Below are positions 6,181 to 6,290 of a stretch of 6,290 bases of DNA, piece by piece. Below the pieces are notes generated by a model that was given only the letters and a program-made list of their open reading frames with translations, was not told where the DNA came from and made no database searches. The stretch covers positions 1 through 6,290 of the forward strand of contig PWXL01000194.1 of the NCBI GenBank assembly GCA_003561145.1. Direction: 5' to 3'. The stretch's first letter is position 1. Every line of letters begins with the position of its first letter. This DNA comes from Candidatus Atribacteria bacterium. GTDB taxonomy: Bacteria; Atribacterota; Atribacteria; Atribacterales; Atribacteraceae. The translations under genes were made by a program, and so were the position numbers.

Positions 6181-6215
6181 ATCTATGCTTTTGGCCCGAA
6201 AAACGGGCCGTAGAT
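6181..6215. repeat. Perfect 6-bp G+C-rich inverted repeat inside a wider ATCTA/TAGAT pair
   Basis: GGCCCG (6193-6198), loop AAAAA, CGGGCC (6204-6209). The flanks ATCTA (6181-6185) and TAGAT (6211-6215) are also complementary, which would give an outer stem with an asymmetric internal loop. No T-tract follows on either strand. It may be a leader RNA structure of the minus-strand cluster or a protein-binding site; the role is unknown. Confidence 0.6.
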
Positions 6216-6290
6216 GAGTATATATGGAAATGGGTAAAAGGAGAAACCCCTGATAAAAAACCCACCTCTTTTGGAAGTACCGGAGGAAAC

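Larger units (their letters stand above)
5978..6290. other. Non-coding or gene-remnant region upstream of the minus-strand cluster
   Basis: A 313-bp stretch without a confident gene. From left to right it holds the probable permease ribosome-binding region (5978-6006), a GTGAGGAGTAA-type low-complexity repeat (6018-6058), a segment that is pyrimidine-rich on the + strand with repeated CTCACT-like words (about 6090-6150), and two perfect inverted repeats (6155-6174, 6193-6209). An open + strand frame from 6147 leaves the window. The promoter of the minus-strand cluster should be here. A TATACT (minus strand, 6222-6217) could be a -10 box but no matching -35 is seen, so no promoter is called. 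Confidence 0.6.
6147..6290 (+). pseudogene. Possible partial gene or gene remnant leaving the window
   Basis: After a TAG at 6144 this frame stays open for 48 codons to the window edge. The translation looks protein-like in composition, including EHHQYVVRGN, WPEKRAVDEYIWKWVKGE and PTSFGSTGGN. There is no ATG; the only in-frame starts of note are GTGs at 6168 and 6171, without a ribosome-binding site and inside an inverted repeat. The mirror minus-strand frame is also open from the edge to a TAG at 6185-6183, so openness is weak evidence. It could be the 5' end of a gene, a fragment cut by the repeat element, or chance. Function not recognised. Confidence 0.25.

Noticed and set aside
6217..6245. 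Housekeeping promoter with TATACT -10 on the minus strand
   Set aside because: TATACT is a good -10, but at 17-18 bp upstream the sequence is TTCTCC/TTTCTC, which is a poor -35, and there is no extended -10. Mentioned only as a possibility.
6250..6290. Intrinsic terminator on the minus strand before GGTGGGTTTTTT
   Set aside because: A T-run is present, but the candidate stem (ACTTC with GAGGT around AAAA) is short and needs a wobble pair, so it is too weak to call.
6150..6290. Group II intron 5' end (GTGCG at 6171) or REP-type transposase start
   Set aside because: GTGCG alone is common; no intron domain V or reverse transcriptase is visible. The RGN word in the open frame recalls REP-associated transposases, but no HUH motif or catalytic tyrosine region is in view.

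Overview
The window looks like chromosomal DNA of a diderm (Gram-negative type) bacterium with a mid-range G+C content. The evidence is an LptF/LptG-family lipopolysaccharide-export permease, a probable lipoprotein and three further proteins with a membrane or exported character. I cannot assign the phylum. The leuB branch and the sigma/anti-sigma pair would fit several poorly cultured diderm lineages.

Layout. Bases 1-966 (+ strand) are the 3' nine-tenths of a 3-isopropylmalate dehydrogenase gene (leuB, leucine biosynthesis). Its stop codon faces, across an 8-bp gap, the last gene of a six-gene cluster that occupies about 975-5977 on the minus strand. In transcription order the cluster encodes (1) an LptF/LptG-type permease, (2) a secreted TPR protein, (3) a probable TPR lipoprotein with an N-terminal beta-sandwich domain, (4) an ECF RNA polymerase sigma factor, (5) a single-pass membrane protein with an anti-sigma-like N-terminus and a glycogen-binding-like (CBM48/AMPK) domain on the far side of the membrane, and (6) an unrecognised exported alpha-helical protein with a Pro/Gly-rich tail. 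Gaps are 9, 1, 26 and about 40-45 bp, followed by a 4-bp ATGA overlap. I infer one operon with translational coupling at several junctions.

Working model (inference): the first three genes act in outer-membrane or LPS assembly. The last three form a trans-envelope signalling module in which the CBM48-like domain, possibly with the exported helical protein, controls release of the sigma factor. The module sits downstream of envelope genes that it might regulate. The carbohydrate-binding-like sensor on an anti-sigma candidate, and the unknown coupled protein, are the most interesting points.

Bases 5978-6290 hold no confident gene. This stretch has a low-complexity GTGAGGAGTAA-type repeat that runs into the apparent 5' end of the permease frame, a pyrimidine-rich segment, two strong perfect inverted repeats, and an open + strand frame that leaves the window and may be a gene fragment. 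I saw no tRNA, rRNA, CRISPR array or intact insertion sequence.
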